64,000 nucleotides of DNA from Acidianus sp. HS-5 (GTDB lineage: Archaea; Thermoproteota; Thermoprotei_A; Sulfolobales; Sulfolobaceae). Positions 1 through 9,095 of the stretch are shown piece after piece. Numbering within the stretch: the first letter of the stretch is position 1; every line of letters starts with the position of its first letter. The stretch is from NCBI RefSeq assembly GCF_021655615.1, contig NZ_AP025245.1, forward strand, positions 1,240,001-1,304,000. The letters run 5' to 3'. The translations under genes were made by a program, and so were the position numbers. The notes beneath the pieces were generated by a model. The model was not told the DNA's origin and did no database searches. It saw nothing but the letters and a program-made list of their open reading frames with translations.

Positions 1-383
1 AACTGAATAGTAGAGAAAACGTGAAATATGATCCCTAATAAAATATAAATCACTATTCCTGGCAGAGTGTAGATGAAATTACCTAAAGTTAAGCCTAGTA
101 TGTAATCCATGGGACCTATTTCAGTAGATACAAGCAGATCTTGTAGTCTTAACTGCAACCTTAAGAAGGCAAAATCTCCTATTAAGGAAATAGAGTTAGA
201 TACTATTACCGAGAGTAGCCCTCCTACTATTCCGTAAGCTAAAAGCTCTCCCTTTGAGATTACGTAAATGAAGAAGAGCAAAGATAAGGGCAGAGAAAGG
301 TAAGCTAAAATGTAGATAGGAGCTCTTCTTATGTTCGAATACCCATAGAACCAAGCAAAAGTAAGAATGAAATTACTCCTCAT
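1..383 (-). CDS. ABC-2 type transporter permease, N-terminal part (cut by window edge)
   Basis: The reading frame opens with ATG at 383-381 (MRSNFILTFAWFYGYSNIRR) and stays open to base 1, about 127 residues. It is strongly hydrophobic, with helices around residues 24-41, 45-62 and 105-122, as expected of the first half of an ABC-2 permease. Its start overlaps the last 11 bases of the ATPase gene upstream, so the two are probably translationally coupled subunits of one exporter. The substrate cannot be read from this fragment. The permease call rests on hydropathy and pairing with the ATPase, not on a recognised motif. Confidence 0.7.
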   Translation of the reverse strand, partial: MRSNFILTFAWFYGYSNIRRAPIYILAYLSLPLSLLFFIYVISKGELLAYGIVGGLLSVIVSNSISLIGDFAFLRLQLRLQDLLVSTEIGPMDYILGLTLGNFIYTLPGIVIYILLGIIFHVFSTIQ

Positions 384-1200
384 AGTACAATCCCTTCGTT
401 ATCATTACGTCCTCTAGACTTATTGGTTTTATTACTACCCCTTTTCCTACGAGTTTCCTTGCTTCATCTTCATCTACATAAGATAGAGTAAGACTGCCTA
501 TTTTTATGTTACCTTCTCCCTCTACTCTCACTTTTCCTCTTAACGTAGATAACAATTCATCAACCGTGCCATAATCAACAAGCTTTCCCCTGTTTATTAT
601 TGCTATCTTACTGCAAAGCTCCTCAGCTTCTTCCATGTAATGCGTCGTTAAAACGATCTTGGATCTCATTTGCTTAATTGCAGACCAAACTTCAAGCCTA
701 GAAATTGGATCTAGTCCAGTAGTTGGTTCATCTAAAAACACTATATCAGCATTAGATGCAATAGCCATTGCAACGAAAACCTTCCTTTTCATTCCTCCCG
801 ATAGTTCATCCGTAGGTTTATCCATTACCTCTCCTAACCCAACCTCTTTTAATACAGATTTAGCTGTCTTTAATGCCTCTGAGATTGAAAAACCCCTAGC
901 CGTTAAATACATCGCAACGTGTTCTAAAGGTGAGGAAATTCCCATAGGCGAAGCCTCTTGAGGAATGCTAGCTATTATTTTCCTTACTTTTTTGACTTCC
1001 TTAACTACGTCAAATCCTTCTATTACTGCTCTTCCTGATGTTGGTAGGAGTTGAGTTGAAAGAATTCTAATTAGTGTAGTTTTACCTGCGCCATTTCTAC
1101 CTAATACACAGGAAATCTTACCATCTAAATTAACCGAAAGTTCATCTAATGCTCTCGTTCCGTCTCTGTAAACCTTAGTTAGTTTCTCAGTAAAAATCAT
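373..1200 (-). CDS. ABC transporter ATP-binding protein (ABC-2 exporter type)
   Basis: A 275-residue ATPase expected to drive export through the permease encoded immediately downstream. Walker A is GRNGAGKTT (about 34-42), the ABC signature is LSGGMKRK (133-140), Walker B with catalytic Glu is IVFLDEPTTGLD (153-164), and the switch histidine is in TTHYMEE. The length and the short C-terminal tail after the nucleotide-binding domain resemble the DrrA/CcmA/NatA group of drug, lipid or sodium exporters. The N-terminus starts directly on the domain, which supports ATG at 1200. The 3' end overlaps the permease start by 11 bases. The substrate is unknown. Confidence 0.92.
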   Translation of the reverse strand: MIFTEKLTKVYRDGTRALDELSVNLDGKISCVLGRNGAGKTTLIRILSTQLLPTSGRAVIEGFDVVKEVKKVRKIIASIPQEASPMGISSPLEHVAMYLTARGFSISEALKTAKSVLKEVGLGEVMDKPTDELSGGMKRKVFVAMAIASNADIVFLDEPTTGLDPISRLEVWSAIKQMRSKIVLTTHYMEEAEELCSKIAIINRGKLVDYGTVDELLSTLRGKVRVEGEGNIKIGSLTLSYVDEDEARKLVGKGVVIKPISLEDVMITKGLYYEE

Positions 1201-1275
1201 AAGGGAATAATTTCGTTAGAGGTAAAAAGATTAATATGCCAGCTAATAGGTCTTCATTATAATTATTCTAATATA

Positions 1276-1283
1276 TTTTTAAA
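1276..1283 (+). promoter_or_regulatory. TATA box of the molybdopterin oxidoreductase gene
   Basis: The sequence TTTTTAAA lies 24-31 bases before the ATG at 1307. That is the archaeal TATA-to-transcription-start distance, so the transcript is predicted to be leaderless. No Shine-Dalgarno motif is visible before this ATG. Seen directly; the promoter role is inferred. Confidence 0.6.
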
Positions 1284-1306
1284 TGCTGTTAAAGGAACTA
1301 TAATAC

Positions 1307-1909
1307 ATGCAGACTCAAATACCGCCAGGGCAAAGATACCTTAAAAAGTTTATATATTACGCAGCGCTTGGAGTTCCAGAAGTTAATATTAAAGATTACA
1401 GGCTAAAGATAAGTGGTCTAGTTGAAAATCCCTTAGAATTTACTTATGACCAACTTCTGAATATGATAGATACTAAGTATACAAAGGACTTTCACTGCGT
1501 TACAGGCTGGAGTATAAAAGATGTTTACTGGGAAGGCATAAAGATAAAAACATTAATAGACAAGGCTAAGGTCAAGGACGAAGCAAAATGGGTTATATTC
1601 TACTCTTTAGACGGTTATACTTCAGTAGTTCCTAGGGATGACGTTTTAGCAGAAGATTCAATAATCGCCTTAAGGATTAACGGTAAGCCTTTAAGTGCAG
1701 AGCAAGGATTTCCTGCAAGACCATTTATGCCTCACCTTTACGGTTGGAAGAGCGCAAAATGGCTAACAGAAATAGAGTTCGTTTCCGAATATGTTGATGG
1801 CTATTGGGAAGAGAGAGGGTACCACGAGAGAGGCAATGTTTGGGAAGAGGAGAGGTTTAAAGACCCCGGAGGAAAGCATCATATAGCTAGAAGGCCAATA
1901 TTAACCTAA
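1307..1909 (+). CDS. Molybdopterin-dependent oxidoreductase (sulfite oxidase/YedY fold)
   Basis: A 200-residue protein matching the compact molybdopterin-binding domain of the sulfite oxidase/MsrP superfamily. The single conserved cysteine expected to ligate molybdenum is in FHCVTGW (C64), followed by typical segments (WEGIKIKTLI; the GYTSVVPRDD region; GFPARPFMPHLYGWKSAKW; the final IEFV strand). No heme, dimerisation or Tat signal region is present, so it is a stand-alone, probably cytoplasmic domain. The substrate cannot be told from sequence; sulfite is possible given the sulfur-oxidising genes nearby, but that is inference. Its 3' end overlaps the convergent small gene by 9 bases. Confidence 0.88.
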   Translation: MQTQIPPGQRYLKKFIYYAALGVPEVNIKDYRLKISGLVENPLEFTYDQLLNMIDTKYTKDFHCVTGWSIKDVYWEGIKIKTLIDKAKVKDEAKWVIFYSLDGYTSVVPRDDVLAEDSIIALRINGKPLSAEQGFPARPFMPHLYGWKSAKWLTEIEFVSEYVDGYWEERGYHERGNVWEEERFKDPGGKHHIARRPILT

Positions 1910-2152
1910 GCATTCCTTTAGTTTTTGAACTACTGCCTCAATTTCTTCTATTGAAGGAGAAGGTAGGAACACTCTCCAGCTTTCGTCGTTTACTGACGGA
2001 GTAGCTAAAATTGCTGAAATAAGATCTCTGCACACCTTATCCATTTTATTAATGTCTAATCCTTCATCCATTTTATCTTGGACATAAGATTTTATTACTA
2101 ACATTGCCATTAAAGGTTTGCCCATTTTTGCTAGATTTATAGCTTCTTCCAT
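1901..2152 (-). CDS. Small conserved-looking hypothetical protein (83 aa)
   Basis: An 83-residue acidic, mostly helical protein (MEEAINLAKMGKPLMAMLVI at the start). It ends with a Glu/Lys-rich amphipathic helix. There are two cysteines but no recognisable binding motif. It is convergent with the molybdopterin oxidoreductase and overlaps its end by 9 bases. Its composition is like that of a real Sulfolobales protein and no better frame covers the stretch, so I accept it as a gene. I do not recognise the family. Confidence 0.6.
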   Translation of the reverse strand: MEEAINLAKMGKPLMAMLVIKSYVQDKMDEGLDINKMDKVCRDLISAILATPSVNDESWRVFLPSPSIEEIEAVVQKLKECLG

Positions 2153-2231
2153 AGCATAGAGATTGTTAAAAAAGTAAATATTCGTTAATGCTTTTGAAGA
2201 GCTTTATAATTTTATGAAACAATTGAGTATT

Positions 2232-2861
2232 ATGAAATCCAGAACCATGAAGTTTAGGATGATAGTAAGTCTCATAATAGTTTTAGTAATTTTTGCAGTA
2301 ATCTTTATATCATTACCTTACTTGAACATGAACAATAGGCCTTCTACAACAAGCGCAAAAATTGTTAATGCACAAACTGTAGATAAATATTTTGGAGGAA
2401 AATGGGAAGAAAACGATAGTCTTTCTGGATATGTGGAGGTTGAGAAGTCTGAGTACGTAGTTCATTTTTATAACGGGACTACTCGAAACGTTAGTTCTGG
2501 AAATCTCTCTATAATAAATCCTCAAATAAGTAAATATCTTGGCATAATAGAAGTAGATCTTAATAGAATTAATTTTACAACATTTTATAATGAAAATGGT
2601 ACTCTTTCAGCTGTTATACTAAATTACTCTTCACTTACTGAACCTAAGGAGATTTATGATACAATTTACAGTACATTTAAGGGCGAGAGCAAGGTAATAG
2701 ACTTAAGCTTTCATAATATAAGCGAAAATGCCTTCATAGCTTCAATATGCTGTTATCAGTTTTCAATAGGATATGCTGGAAACGAAATTGCAATAATGTT
2801 TTACAAAGGGAATATAAATGAGACTCAAGCAATCACAGATATTATGAACTATGTACTATAA
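2232..2861 (+). CDS. Membrane-anchored or exported protein of unknown function
   Basis: A short basic N-terminus is followed by one strong hydrophobic helix (about residues 10-30 of the proposed product) and then a Ser/Thr/Asn-rich extracytoplasmic domain with many N-x-S/T sequons, typical of surface proteins in Sulfolobales. Three in-frame ATGs exist (2214, 2232, 2247). A TATA-like CTTTATAAT at about 2201-2209 places the transcription start near 2231, so I prefer ATG 2232, giving 209 residues; ATG 2214 would lie too close to the TATA box. Two adjacent cysteines (ICCY) lie near the C-terminus. I do not recognise the family. Confidence 0.65.
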   Translation: MKSRTMKFRMIVSLIIVLVIFAVIFISLPYLNMNNRPSTTSAKIVNAQTVDKYFGGKWEENDSLSGYVEVEKSEYVVHFYNGTTRNVSSGNLSIINPQISKYLGIIEVDLNRINFTTFYNENGTLSAVILNYSSLTEPKEIYDTIYSTFKGESKVIDLSFHNISENAFIASICCYQFSIGYAGNEIAIMFYKGNINETQAITDIMNYVL

Positions 2862-2894
2862 AGACTTAAAATGAAAAATAAATTACAAAAATTT

Positions 2895-3212
2895 TCATTG
2901 AGTAGTTGGCACTAAGTTATTAAACTTTTCATAAAGTCCTTTATGCTTCTCCTTTATCTCCTCTAGTACTGCCTTTATCCCTTTAAAAATATTCTCGGGA
3001 GAGGAAATTTCATTTAAGCCAAAAGGTGACTGTAAGTAAGCTTTACCATCTTTTATTACAACCTGGAGTTTAGATAAAACTTCTCCAGTTGTGACTTCAT
3101 AAGTTACCTCTTCTGCTATGTGAACTTCGTTACCAACTATAAATAACTTTATCGTAGCTCCTTCGAAGCACATTTCTACAGAATCTTTTTCTGGATAAAT
3201 TGAAACTTTCAT
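2895..3212 (-). CDS. Hypothetical protein (105 aa), beta-rich
   Basis: A 105-residue product with alternating hydrophobic strands in the first 70 residues (for example EMCFEGATIKLFIVGNEVHI) and a helical C-terminus. No transmembrane helix, signal peptide or known motif is visible. It lies downstream of doxDA on the same strand, separated by 83 T-rich bases, and is probably a separate transcript. The coding composition resembles its neighbours. Function unknown. Confidence 0.6.
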   Translation of the reverse strand: MKVSIYPEKDSVEMCFEGATIKLFIVGNEVHIAEEVTYEVTTGEVLSKLQVVIKDGKAYLQSPFGLNEISSPENIFKGIKAVLEEIKEKHKGLYEKFNNLVPTTQ

Positions 3213-3295
3213 AAGAAAAAATCCGTTTCATATATTTTAACATTTTCTACAATTTAAAAATATTCTATAAATAAAATGAGGAAGGAAAAAGTAAT

Positions 3296-3802
3296 TTAAC
3301 TTATAGTTATTGTTGCAGTCTGCTTTGCGAGAACTTTAGCTGATACTGCAGGAGTATATAGCTTTATAGTATAAGTTCCTGGAGATAGATGGAATGGTAA
3401 TTGTAACTGGAACTGTGCCTCACTGCCTAATATTACTACAAACCCGCTGTACCAATTAACGGAGTCTTTCTTATTTTCATTCCATGGTGCTTGTATTATC
3501 TTTACTGTATCGTTAGAGATGTTGTAAGAGTATAGGAATACGTGCCATGTTGAGTTGTAAATCTCCATCATAGGTGCGGATGCAGGATAGGCATCTGGTC
3601 CGTCGCAGTCAGTTATATTTAATGTTAAGTAAGTTCCTTTAGCATTCTCGTAAGCCGAGGCATAAGTGATTTTTAGCTGAGGAATCTTTGAATCGTTAAA
3701 TAGCGGTCCTACTACGTTACCGTAAGCCCACTGACCTGTAGCTAATATAAAACCTACTACAAGTATAGCAAATATTAAACCAATTATTGTGACTTTCTCC
3801 AT
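3296..3802 (-). CDS. doxA: Thiosulfate:quinone oxidoreductase small subunit DoxA
   Basis: Small subunit of the membrane thiosulfate:quinone oxidoreductase (TQO), which oxidises thiosulfate to tetrathionate and reduces quinone. The N-terminal helix (about residues 4-24, IIGLIFAILVVGFILATGQW) anchors a beta-rich extracytoplasmic domain ending in TIKLYTPAVSAKVLAKQTA. The gene follows doxD directly, as in Acidianus ambivalens. An ATG at 3814 overlaps the doxD end, but the second ATG (3802) has GGTGAT, a good archaeal Shine-Dalgarno, just upstream and embedded in the doxD stop, so I choose 3802 (168 residues). Family role is established knowledge; assignment is from sequence and gene order. Confidence 0.9.
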   Translation of the reverse strand: MEKVTIIGLIFAILVVGFILATGQWAYGNVVGPLFNDSKIPQLKITYASAYENAKGTYLTLNITDCDGPDAYPASAPMMEIYNSTWHVFLYSYNISNDTVKIIQAPWNENKKDSVNWYSGFVVILGSEAQFQLQLPFHLSPGTYTIKLYTPAVSAKVLAKQTATITIS

Positions 3803-3807
3803 TTTTA

Positions 3808-4362
3808 TCACCATAATTTAATCCACTTAAGAATAGGTACGTTTGCTATTGGCCTATCTCCAAGCTTCTTGAACAAGTAGTAGTCTAATCCCCAAACTCT
3901 TCCTGCACCAGTTAGTATCAGCATTACTGATCCAGCAGTTAATAACGCGCCTATCTGCCATTCGTCTTCGCAGGTAGAACCTAACCAGTATGCGGGAGCA
4001 AAACCTACTGACATCGCTAAGGCTCCAAGTGCTGCCAATCTAGTTAGCAAACCTATAATTATAAATAGACCTGCAATTATCTCAATATAACTGAAGATCG
4101 TGAGGAAAGTAACATCGAAGGCTCTATTCTCCAATGTCATTAATAATAGTCCTTTAAAAGGTCCTGCATGAGGTAAGAAGTTTACTAACTTTCCTCCTAC
4201 GAATGATGCTGAATTAGGATCTAATTTTGCGGGCTTTAATACTGCCTTTCTTAGTCCTCCATCTAAGAACATCCAACCAACTGCAAACCTTACTGGGAAT
4301 AGGTACTCCATCCTTGTCATCTTTTCAGTTCTCTTGAACTCTTCTGATTGTTTTCCTGACAT
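3808..4362 (-). CDS. doxD: Thiosulfate:quinone oxidoreductase large subunit DoxD
   Basis: Large, integral-membrane subunit of TQO. The 184-residue product has about four transmembrane helices typical of the DoxD/DoxX fold, beginning with RMEYLFPVRFAVGWMFLDGG and including a helix around ALGALAMSVGFAPAYWL. It is transcribed with doxA, five bases downstream of its stop. Together with the cytoplasmic sulfur oxygenase reductase encoded at 24.8 kb it would link thiosulfate made during sulfur disproportionation to the respiratory chain. That pathway is established for Acidianus; here it is inferred from both genes being present. Confidence 0.93.
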   Translation of the reverse strand: MSGKQSEEFKRTEKMTRMEYLFPVRFAVGWMFLDGGLRKAVLKPAKLDPNSASFVGGKLVNFLPHAGPFKGLLLMTLENRAFDVTFLTIFSYIEIIAGLFIIIGLLTRLAALGALAMSVGFAPAYWLGSTCEDEWQIGALLTAGSVMLILTGAGRVWGLDYYLFKKLGDRPIANVPILKWIKLW

Positions 4363-4364
4363 CT

Positions 4365-4418
4365 TACCACCAAAATGTATATTTGTTTACTAAAATTAAA
4401 AAGGTTATCCTTTTATAA
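4365..4418 (-). promoter_or_regulatory. doxDA promoter and Shine-Dalgarno
   Basis: Reading the minus strand, TTATAAAA (4418-4411) is a strong TATA box; a second candidate, CTTTTTAATTTTAG, lies at 4403-4390. GGTGG (4371-4367) sits four bases before the doxD ATG. Most leading genes here look leaderless, so a strong Shine-Dalgarno behind a short leader marks doxD as translated from a leadered mRNA. The transcription start is inferred. Confidence 0.55.
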
Positions 4419-4505
4419 CTTTAAAATGTATAAAGCCGTATATCTTTTTTTATATAATATTAAAAAAACAAGAAAATCTAGTGTAAAAATATATACATTT
4501 TTACA

Positions 4506-5711
4506 TTAATGTTGATACATTGTTAACTCGTTATTCTTTAACGTTTCTGGACCTAAAGCTAAGCCTATTATTGCAATAATTGACCCTAAAGTTAAAATAC
4601 TGAAAGCAGAGGCGTTTAAAGGAAGTTTAGTAGAAACTAAAGATATTATTAGCGGACTGAAGCCTGCGGCAATGAAAGCACCGTTATAAGAAAATCCGAC
4701 TCCGGTAGCTCTACTGAATGTTTTGAACCTCTCAGCCAAATAAGCAGGAGTTAACGCTGAAGGGAAGTTTATCAAAAATCCAAATAGCATTACTGAGAAA
4801 AGCGAGAAACCACTAAGGTAGAATATTCCCGCACCAATTGTGGAAAGTATTACATAACCTATTCCCGTAAATTTTCTGCCTGAAATGTCTGAAATTCCTC
4901 CGGCTATTATCATTGCAGGTATTCCTGCTAAGTTCATGTAAAATGCGTATTGCCCTATTTCAGATTGAGTTAAATGGAGATATTCTCCAAAAAATACTGG
5001 GGCAAATTGAGGTCCTGCATAAATCATCATCCAAAAGCCTATCATTACTAGAGTAGTCTGCCATATTGGTTTTAATCCCTTGACAGGATTCTCTTTCTTG
5101 CTTTCCACGTATATTTTAGGTTCAGTCATTCTTGACCTTATGAATACTGCAAGTACTGCAGGAATTACACCTATAGCAAAAATGTACCTCCAGCTGTTTT
5201 CTACAAAGCTAGGTATGCTTGTAAAATAAGCAAAAAGGTAATCAACTATAACAAAGCCAACTAATGTTCCGGACTGTGTTATTCCTCCGAATAGTCCTCT
5301 CATCTTCCTAACGCTCTCCATAGCTACGGTAAAGCTTGAGGAAACATCTCCGCCTATAAATATTCCTTGTAAACTCCTTAGTAGTGAGAGAAGTATTGGA
5401 GCTAATATACCTACTTGATAATATGTGGGCAAAATTGAAGTTATACCTATTGATAACGAGTATCCTAGCACTGTAAACATTAAAGTCCTTTTCCTTCCGT
5501 GCTTATCTGCTATGTAACCGAAAATAAAACCTCCTAAAGGTCTGAATAATACGGTAAAAACTATAGGCAATACTGCACCAAGTACACCTAAAGTAGGGTA
5601 AAATAATTTTTCTAGTAATGTGGCTGTTATAACTACTGCACCTAAATCGTAAGAATCCATTATCCACGATATATATGAACCTACATAATTTGAGACTGGT
5701 CTTTCATTCAT
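4506..5711 (-). CDS. MFS transporter (metabolite:H+ symporter-like)
   Basis: A 401-residue major facilitator with about 12 transmembrane helices. The N-half carries GYIADKHGRKRT between helices 2 and 3, the signature D-x-x-GRK/R loop of sugar/metabolite porters, and the C-half repeats it as ISGRKFTG. The charged loop around residues 195-210 separates the halves. It stands alone between doxDA and a divergent MFS gene at 5901. The substrate cannot be inferred reliably; in this setting an organic or inorganic anion is possible but unproven. The N-terminus MNERPVSNYVGSYISWIMDS fits the metabolite:H+ symporter group. Confidence 0.85.
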   Translation of the reverse strand: MNERPVSNYVGSYISWIMDSYDLGAVVITATLLEKLFYPTLGVLGAVLPIVFTVLFRPLGGFIFGYIADKHGRKRTLMFTVLGYSLSIGITSILPTYYQVGILAPILLSLLRSLQGIFIGGDVSSSFTVAMESVRKMRGLFGGITQSGTLVGFVIVDYLFAYFTSIPSFVENSWRYIFAIGVIPAVLAVFIRSRMTEPKIYVESKKENPVKGLKPIWQTTLVMIGFWMMIYAGPQFAPVFFGEYLHLTQSEIGQYAFYMNLAGIPAMIIAGGISDISGRKFTGIGYVILSTIGAGIFYLSGFSLFSVMLFGFLINFPSALTPAYLAERFKTFSRATGVGFSYNGAFIAAGFSPLIISLVSTKLPLNASAFSILTLGSIIAIIGLALGPETLKNNELTMYQH

Positions 5712-5900
5712 ATTAAGAAGTTAAGGTGTTTATTTAAAAAATTATCTTTCAATCTATTGAAAATTCATTATCAGATTTTAACCATAAAATAAGATAAGAA
5801 GATAATAATGATAATTATTAATTTAACTTATTTGTATTTGCTTATATTCTATGGAGGTAATGTTTAAATCTACTTCCTAGCATATTATATACCGATCCGT

Positions 5901-6941
5901 ATGAGTATAAACAAGACGTTTAGTGGTGTTACTTCATTTATAGCTTATACTTTAGCAACTTACGTTTTAGTAGCTCCAGCGTTTACTGTAAAACAGTTTG
6001 AACTACCGTCATGGTTAGCTTTTTTAATAGTCTCAATACCTTTCGGAGGAAGAGTAATAGGATCTTTGCTTTATCAAAAAGTCGTAACATTCCTAGGCTC
6101 CAGACTAACTTTTCTAACGTCTCTCTTTGCCTTAGGTTTACTATCTGTAGGAAGCAGTACTTTTAATGTTCCTGCTTTGATTGTTTTAAGACTTTCAGTA
6201 GGAGTAGCATTTGGAATAGCAACTTCTTTAGCAGTTGAACAAGCGGTAAGATCAGGGAATAGGTTAATAATTGCATTAACAATGAGCGGTTGGGCATTCG
6301 GATGGATTGGAGGTGCATTCTCCTACTTAACTCTAGGTGAATGGCAGTTAATTGCCTTGAGCGGTATAATAACTTTACCGTTCTCTATGTTATATAAGAA
6401 AGTTAATGTATTCTCAGTAGAAGTAGGCAAACTTGGAATACCTTCACTATCCTCAATTCTGATATTCTTCTTCTCCTTTGAGCCAGCATTCGCTTTACAA
6501 CTAGCTCCTGAGCTTGTAGAAAACCAAGGAGGAATGACCTGGTTAATATTAGGTTACATAGTGGCAGTGCCTATGTATATCTTTGTTCCTGCAATCTCAT
6601 CATTACTAGGAGAAAGTAGGACTGCGTTACTTTACACAATGACTTCAGCAATAAGCGGAGTTGCGTTCTTCCTCACAGCATCTCCTTACGTTCTTGTTGT
6701 CTTTACAGCTTTTGGCTTAGGAATCAACTCAATAGCACCAAGGTTAGCCTCAGCTTATGGAGCTTCAGCAAGAAACATGGGGATTGCTTTGAACACTGCC
6801 GCATTAGGAGGAGTTGTAGTTCCAGTAATAAGCTCCTTTGATATAAAGTTCATAGCTTCACTCTTCACAGCGCTGTCAATGGTAATTCTGTTAGTAATGA
6901 GCGTTAAGAAGCCTAATGCATTGTTAGTAAGGACTGCATAA
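5901..6941 (+). CDS. MFS transporter, short divergent form
   Basis: A 346-residue hydrophobic protein with about 10-11 predicted helices, shorter than the usual 400 of an MFS protein. The first half has the pattern of an MFS N-domain (SIPFGGRVIGSLLYQKVVTF between helices 2 and 3, with only a weak motif A). It is divergent from the MFS gene at 5711, sharing a 189-base spacer; TTTAAA at 5863-5868 precedes ATG 5901. The stop is followed by a pyrimidine-rich stretch (6945-6972) that may terminate transcription just before the next gene. Substrate unknown. Confidence 0.75.
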   Translation: MSINKTFSGVTSFIAYTLATYVLVAPAFTVKQFELPSWLAFLIVSIPFGGRVIGSLLYQKVVTFLGSRLTFLTSLFALGLLSVGSSTFNVPALIVLRLSVGVAFGIATSLAVEQAVRSGNRLIIALTMSGWAFGWIGGAFSYLTLGEWQLIALSGIITLPFSMLYKKVNVFSVEVGKLGIPSLSSILIFFFSFEPAFALQLAPELVENQGGMTWLILGYIVAVPMYIFVPAISSLLGESRTALLYTMTSAISGVAFFLTASPYVLVVFTAFGLGINSIAPRLASAYGASARNMGIALNTAALGGVVVPVISSFDIKFIASLFTALSMVILLVMSVKKPNALLVRTA

Positions 6942-6972
6942 AGTTATTTTTCCTTTTCCTCTTTCTCTTTTT

Positions 6973-8448
6973 ATGTTATTTGAAGTAAAACCTAAAAACC
7001 GCTATTTTGAAGTTTCAGCAAGAGGCAGAGAAGGCGTAGTTGTTTTTCCAACTTACGTCCCTGGGTCTTATGTAATTAGAGAGTTGGAAAGAAATGTTGT
7101 GGAGATTGATGGTATTAGAATTTCTAAAAATAGATTTTACGTAAAAGATAACTTTAGGTATTTATTATACGCTGTAAGCAAAGATCAAAGAGAGGCAATT
7201 TCTACTACAGATTACATCTTCATAAATCCTCCTGCAGTTTTTCCTTTCCGAGAAATTAACGAGGAATACTGTGTTAAATTGATTTTACCTTCAGATTGGA
7301 TAATATCTACTTCTCTCGAGAAGAAAGGGGAGATATATTGTGCTAACAATTACGATGAATTTGCTGATTCTCCTATAGAGGCTTCACCCTATCTGAAGAT
7401 CTTGAAAATTGATGAAACACACATTATCTCAACAATAGACGACGTTGATGTTGAAATGCTAAAGAAGATAGTCGATGAGGCCGATAAGATTATAGGAGTC
7501 AAAGAGAGCTACGTTTTTCACTTTAGAAGGTCAGATAAGGGCTTTGGAGGAATAGAACACATAAATTCTTCTGCAGTAGTAGCTAGCTGGGACAATGAAA
7601 AGCTTGCAGGAGTTTTTGCCCATGAGTATTTCCACAGATTGAACGTTAAGAGGATTGTCCCTGCAGATCTTAAACATAATTATGAAAAGGAAGTTTATAC
7701 GTCGTTATTATGGTTTGCTGAAGGATTTACAGATTACATGGCTGTAATAATTTCCTTAAGGGCAGGAGTAATAGATAAGAAAGATGCGTTAAAGTATGTT
7801 GCTAATTCTCTATCTAAGCTTACATTTCCTGGAGCTAAAAGAGTAAGTTTAGCTGAGTCCTCTTTTACAACCTGGATAAAATACTATAAGCAGGATGAGA
7901 ATTTTCTCAACTCCTCAATTTCGTATTATGATGGAGGTTTAGCTTTAGCTTTATATGTAGATTTGGAGATGACGAAGAAGGGAAAGAGGATAGACGACGT
8001 ATTTAAGGAAATCTATCAGAATAGAAGGATTTACTCGTTTTACGATATTAACGAAATTCTTAAGAAATCTGGCGTTGATATTGAGGATTTAGTATATACT
8101 CCCGCAGTTTCTATTCTAGATAGATTGAAAGATGAAATTCACGTAGAGTTTGTAGATAAAGGAAAGCCTTATTATGGCATAATGCTAAAGGACAGGACTA
8201 TAGCGTATGTTGAGGATAATTCTCCTGCAGATTTAGCAGGATTAATTCCTGGAGATCAAATAATAGGATTTAATGGTAAGCAAAAACTCGAAGTTAAGGA
8301 CCTAACTAAGCTTACGGTATTAAGAGAAGGTAGAGTAAAGGAGCTTTTTATTAGGACTTTACCCAGCCCCGGACATAAAATAAAAGTAAAGATAGGAAAA
8401 TTGGAGTTTGAAAATGAAGATGGAATTTCAGACGTTGAAGTAGTTTAG
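6973..8448 (+). CDS. M61 family (glycyl) aminopeptidase with C-terminal PDZ domain
   Basis: A 491-residue zinc metallopeptidase. The zinc site is HEYFH (217-221), with the third ligand Glu in WFAEGFTDY (E250); FGGIEHINSS (about 191-200) matches the substrate-side GG-x-EH motif of M61 enzymes. The N-terminal 150 residues form the beta-sandwich typical of the family, and residues about 385-465 form a PDZ domain (YYGIMLKDR, NSPADLAGLIPGDQIIGFNG). Its length is slightly below that of bacterial M61 proteins and no signal peptide is seen, so it is probably cytoplasmic. It converges on the SpoIIM-like gene with a 4-base overlap. Confidence 0.9.
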   Translation: MLFEVKPKNRYFEVSARGREGVVVFPTYVPGSYVIRELERNVVEIDGIRISKNRFYVKDNFRYLLYAVSKDQREAISTTDYIFINPPAVFPFREINEEYCVKLILPSDWIISTSLEKKGEIYCANNYDEFADSPIEASPYLKILKIDETHIISTIDDVDVEMLKKIVDEADKIIGVKESYVFHFRRSDKGFGGIEHINSSAVVASWDNEKLAGVFAHEYFHRLNVKRIVPADLKHNYEKEVYTSLLWFAEGFTDYMAVIISLRAGVIDKKDALKYVANSLSKLTFPGAKRVSLAESSFTTWIKYYKQDENFLNSSISYYDGGLALALYVDLEMTKKGKRIDDVFKEIYQNRRIYSFYDINEILKKSGVDIEDLVYTPAVSILDRLKDEIHVEFVDKGKPYYGIMLKDRTIAYVEDNSPADLAGLIPGDQIIGFNGKQKLEVKDLTKLTVLREGRVKELFIRTLPSPGHKIKVKIGKLEFENEDGISDVEVV

Positions 8449-9053
8449 TACTGAATTTTAGGAGTTTTTTCTGTTATATCCATTATATATTCGTAAACTT
8501 CGTAAAGCACGTAAAAGAGCAATGCAGCGGGTATCCAGAATAAGTAAGAGTATGCAACGTTTATATTTTCCAGCACTATTTCCCCAGCCTCTACTGATGC
8601 CGCAAATAGCAATTCTAATCCTACGAATCCTATCATGAATAGAAATCTCTTCCAATTCCTATCTATTAATAAGAATAATCCTGCAGTTGCAGCAAATGCG
8701 TAAGAAGGTAATTCTAACCAAGAGTGAGGTAAAGTAAGTAAAAATACTGCAGGAATCCATCCAGGTACTCCTTGTGCAGTTGAAACTGCTGATAACACGT
8801 ACCCAGTAGAACCTATTGAGAATCCCATTATTGCTACTCCCAATGCAGGAATGAACTCTGCAAGTGCTATTTCATAATTATGTGAAAATATTGATAATGC
8901 CTCAAGAGGATATGGTAAAGAGACTATCGAAGACCTTTGTGACTGGAAGGATCTGGCTAATACTGGCTGATTTACTGGCAGGGCTGACGTTCCTATAAAT
9001 ATAAGTAGCTCTATTATAAAAAGTATAAAGAATACTAATGTCTGCTTCCTCAT
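8445..9053 (-). CDS. Stage II sporulation protein M-like (SpoIIM/DUF95) membrane protein
   Basis: A 202-residue membrane protein with five or so hydrophobic helices. The segment LTLPHSWLELPSYAFAATAG matches the conserved PHG-x-LELP/PHS-x-LELP signature of the SpoIIM family. The first helix (residues 5-25) is followed by an extracytoplasmic loop. It is the last gene of a minus-strand run after the channel (10053-11072) and the epimerase (9096-10046), separated by 42 bases. In archaea the family has no defined role; a membrane-remodelling or transport accessory function is only a guess. Confidence 0.75.
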   Translation of the reverse strand: MRKQTLVFFILFIIELLIFIGTSALPVNQPVLARSFQSQRSSIVSLPYPLEALSIFSHNYEIALAEFIPALGVAIMGFSIGSTGYVLSAVSTAQGVPGWIPAVFLLTLPHSWLELPSYAFAATAGLFLLIDRNWKRFLFMIGFVGLELLFAASVEAGEIVLENINVAYSYLFWIPAALLFYVLYEVYEYIMDITEKTPKIQY

Positions 9054-9095
9054 ATTATTAAAGACTTAATTTTATGAGTTAAAAATCTTCTCCAA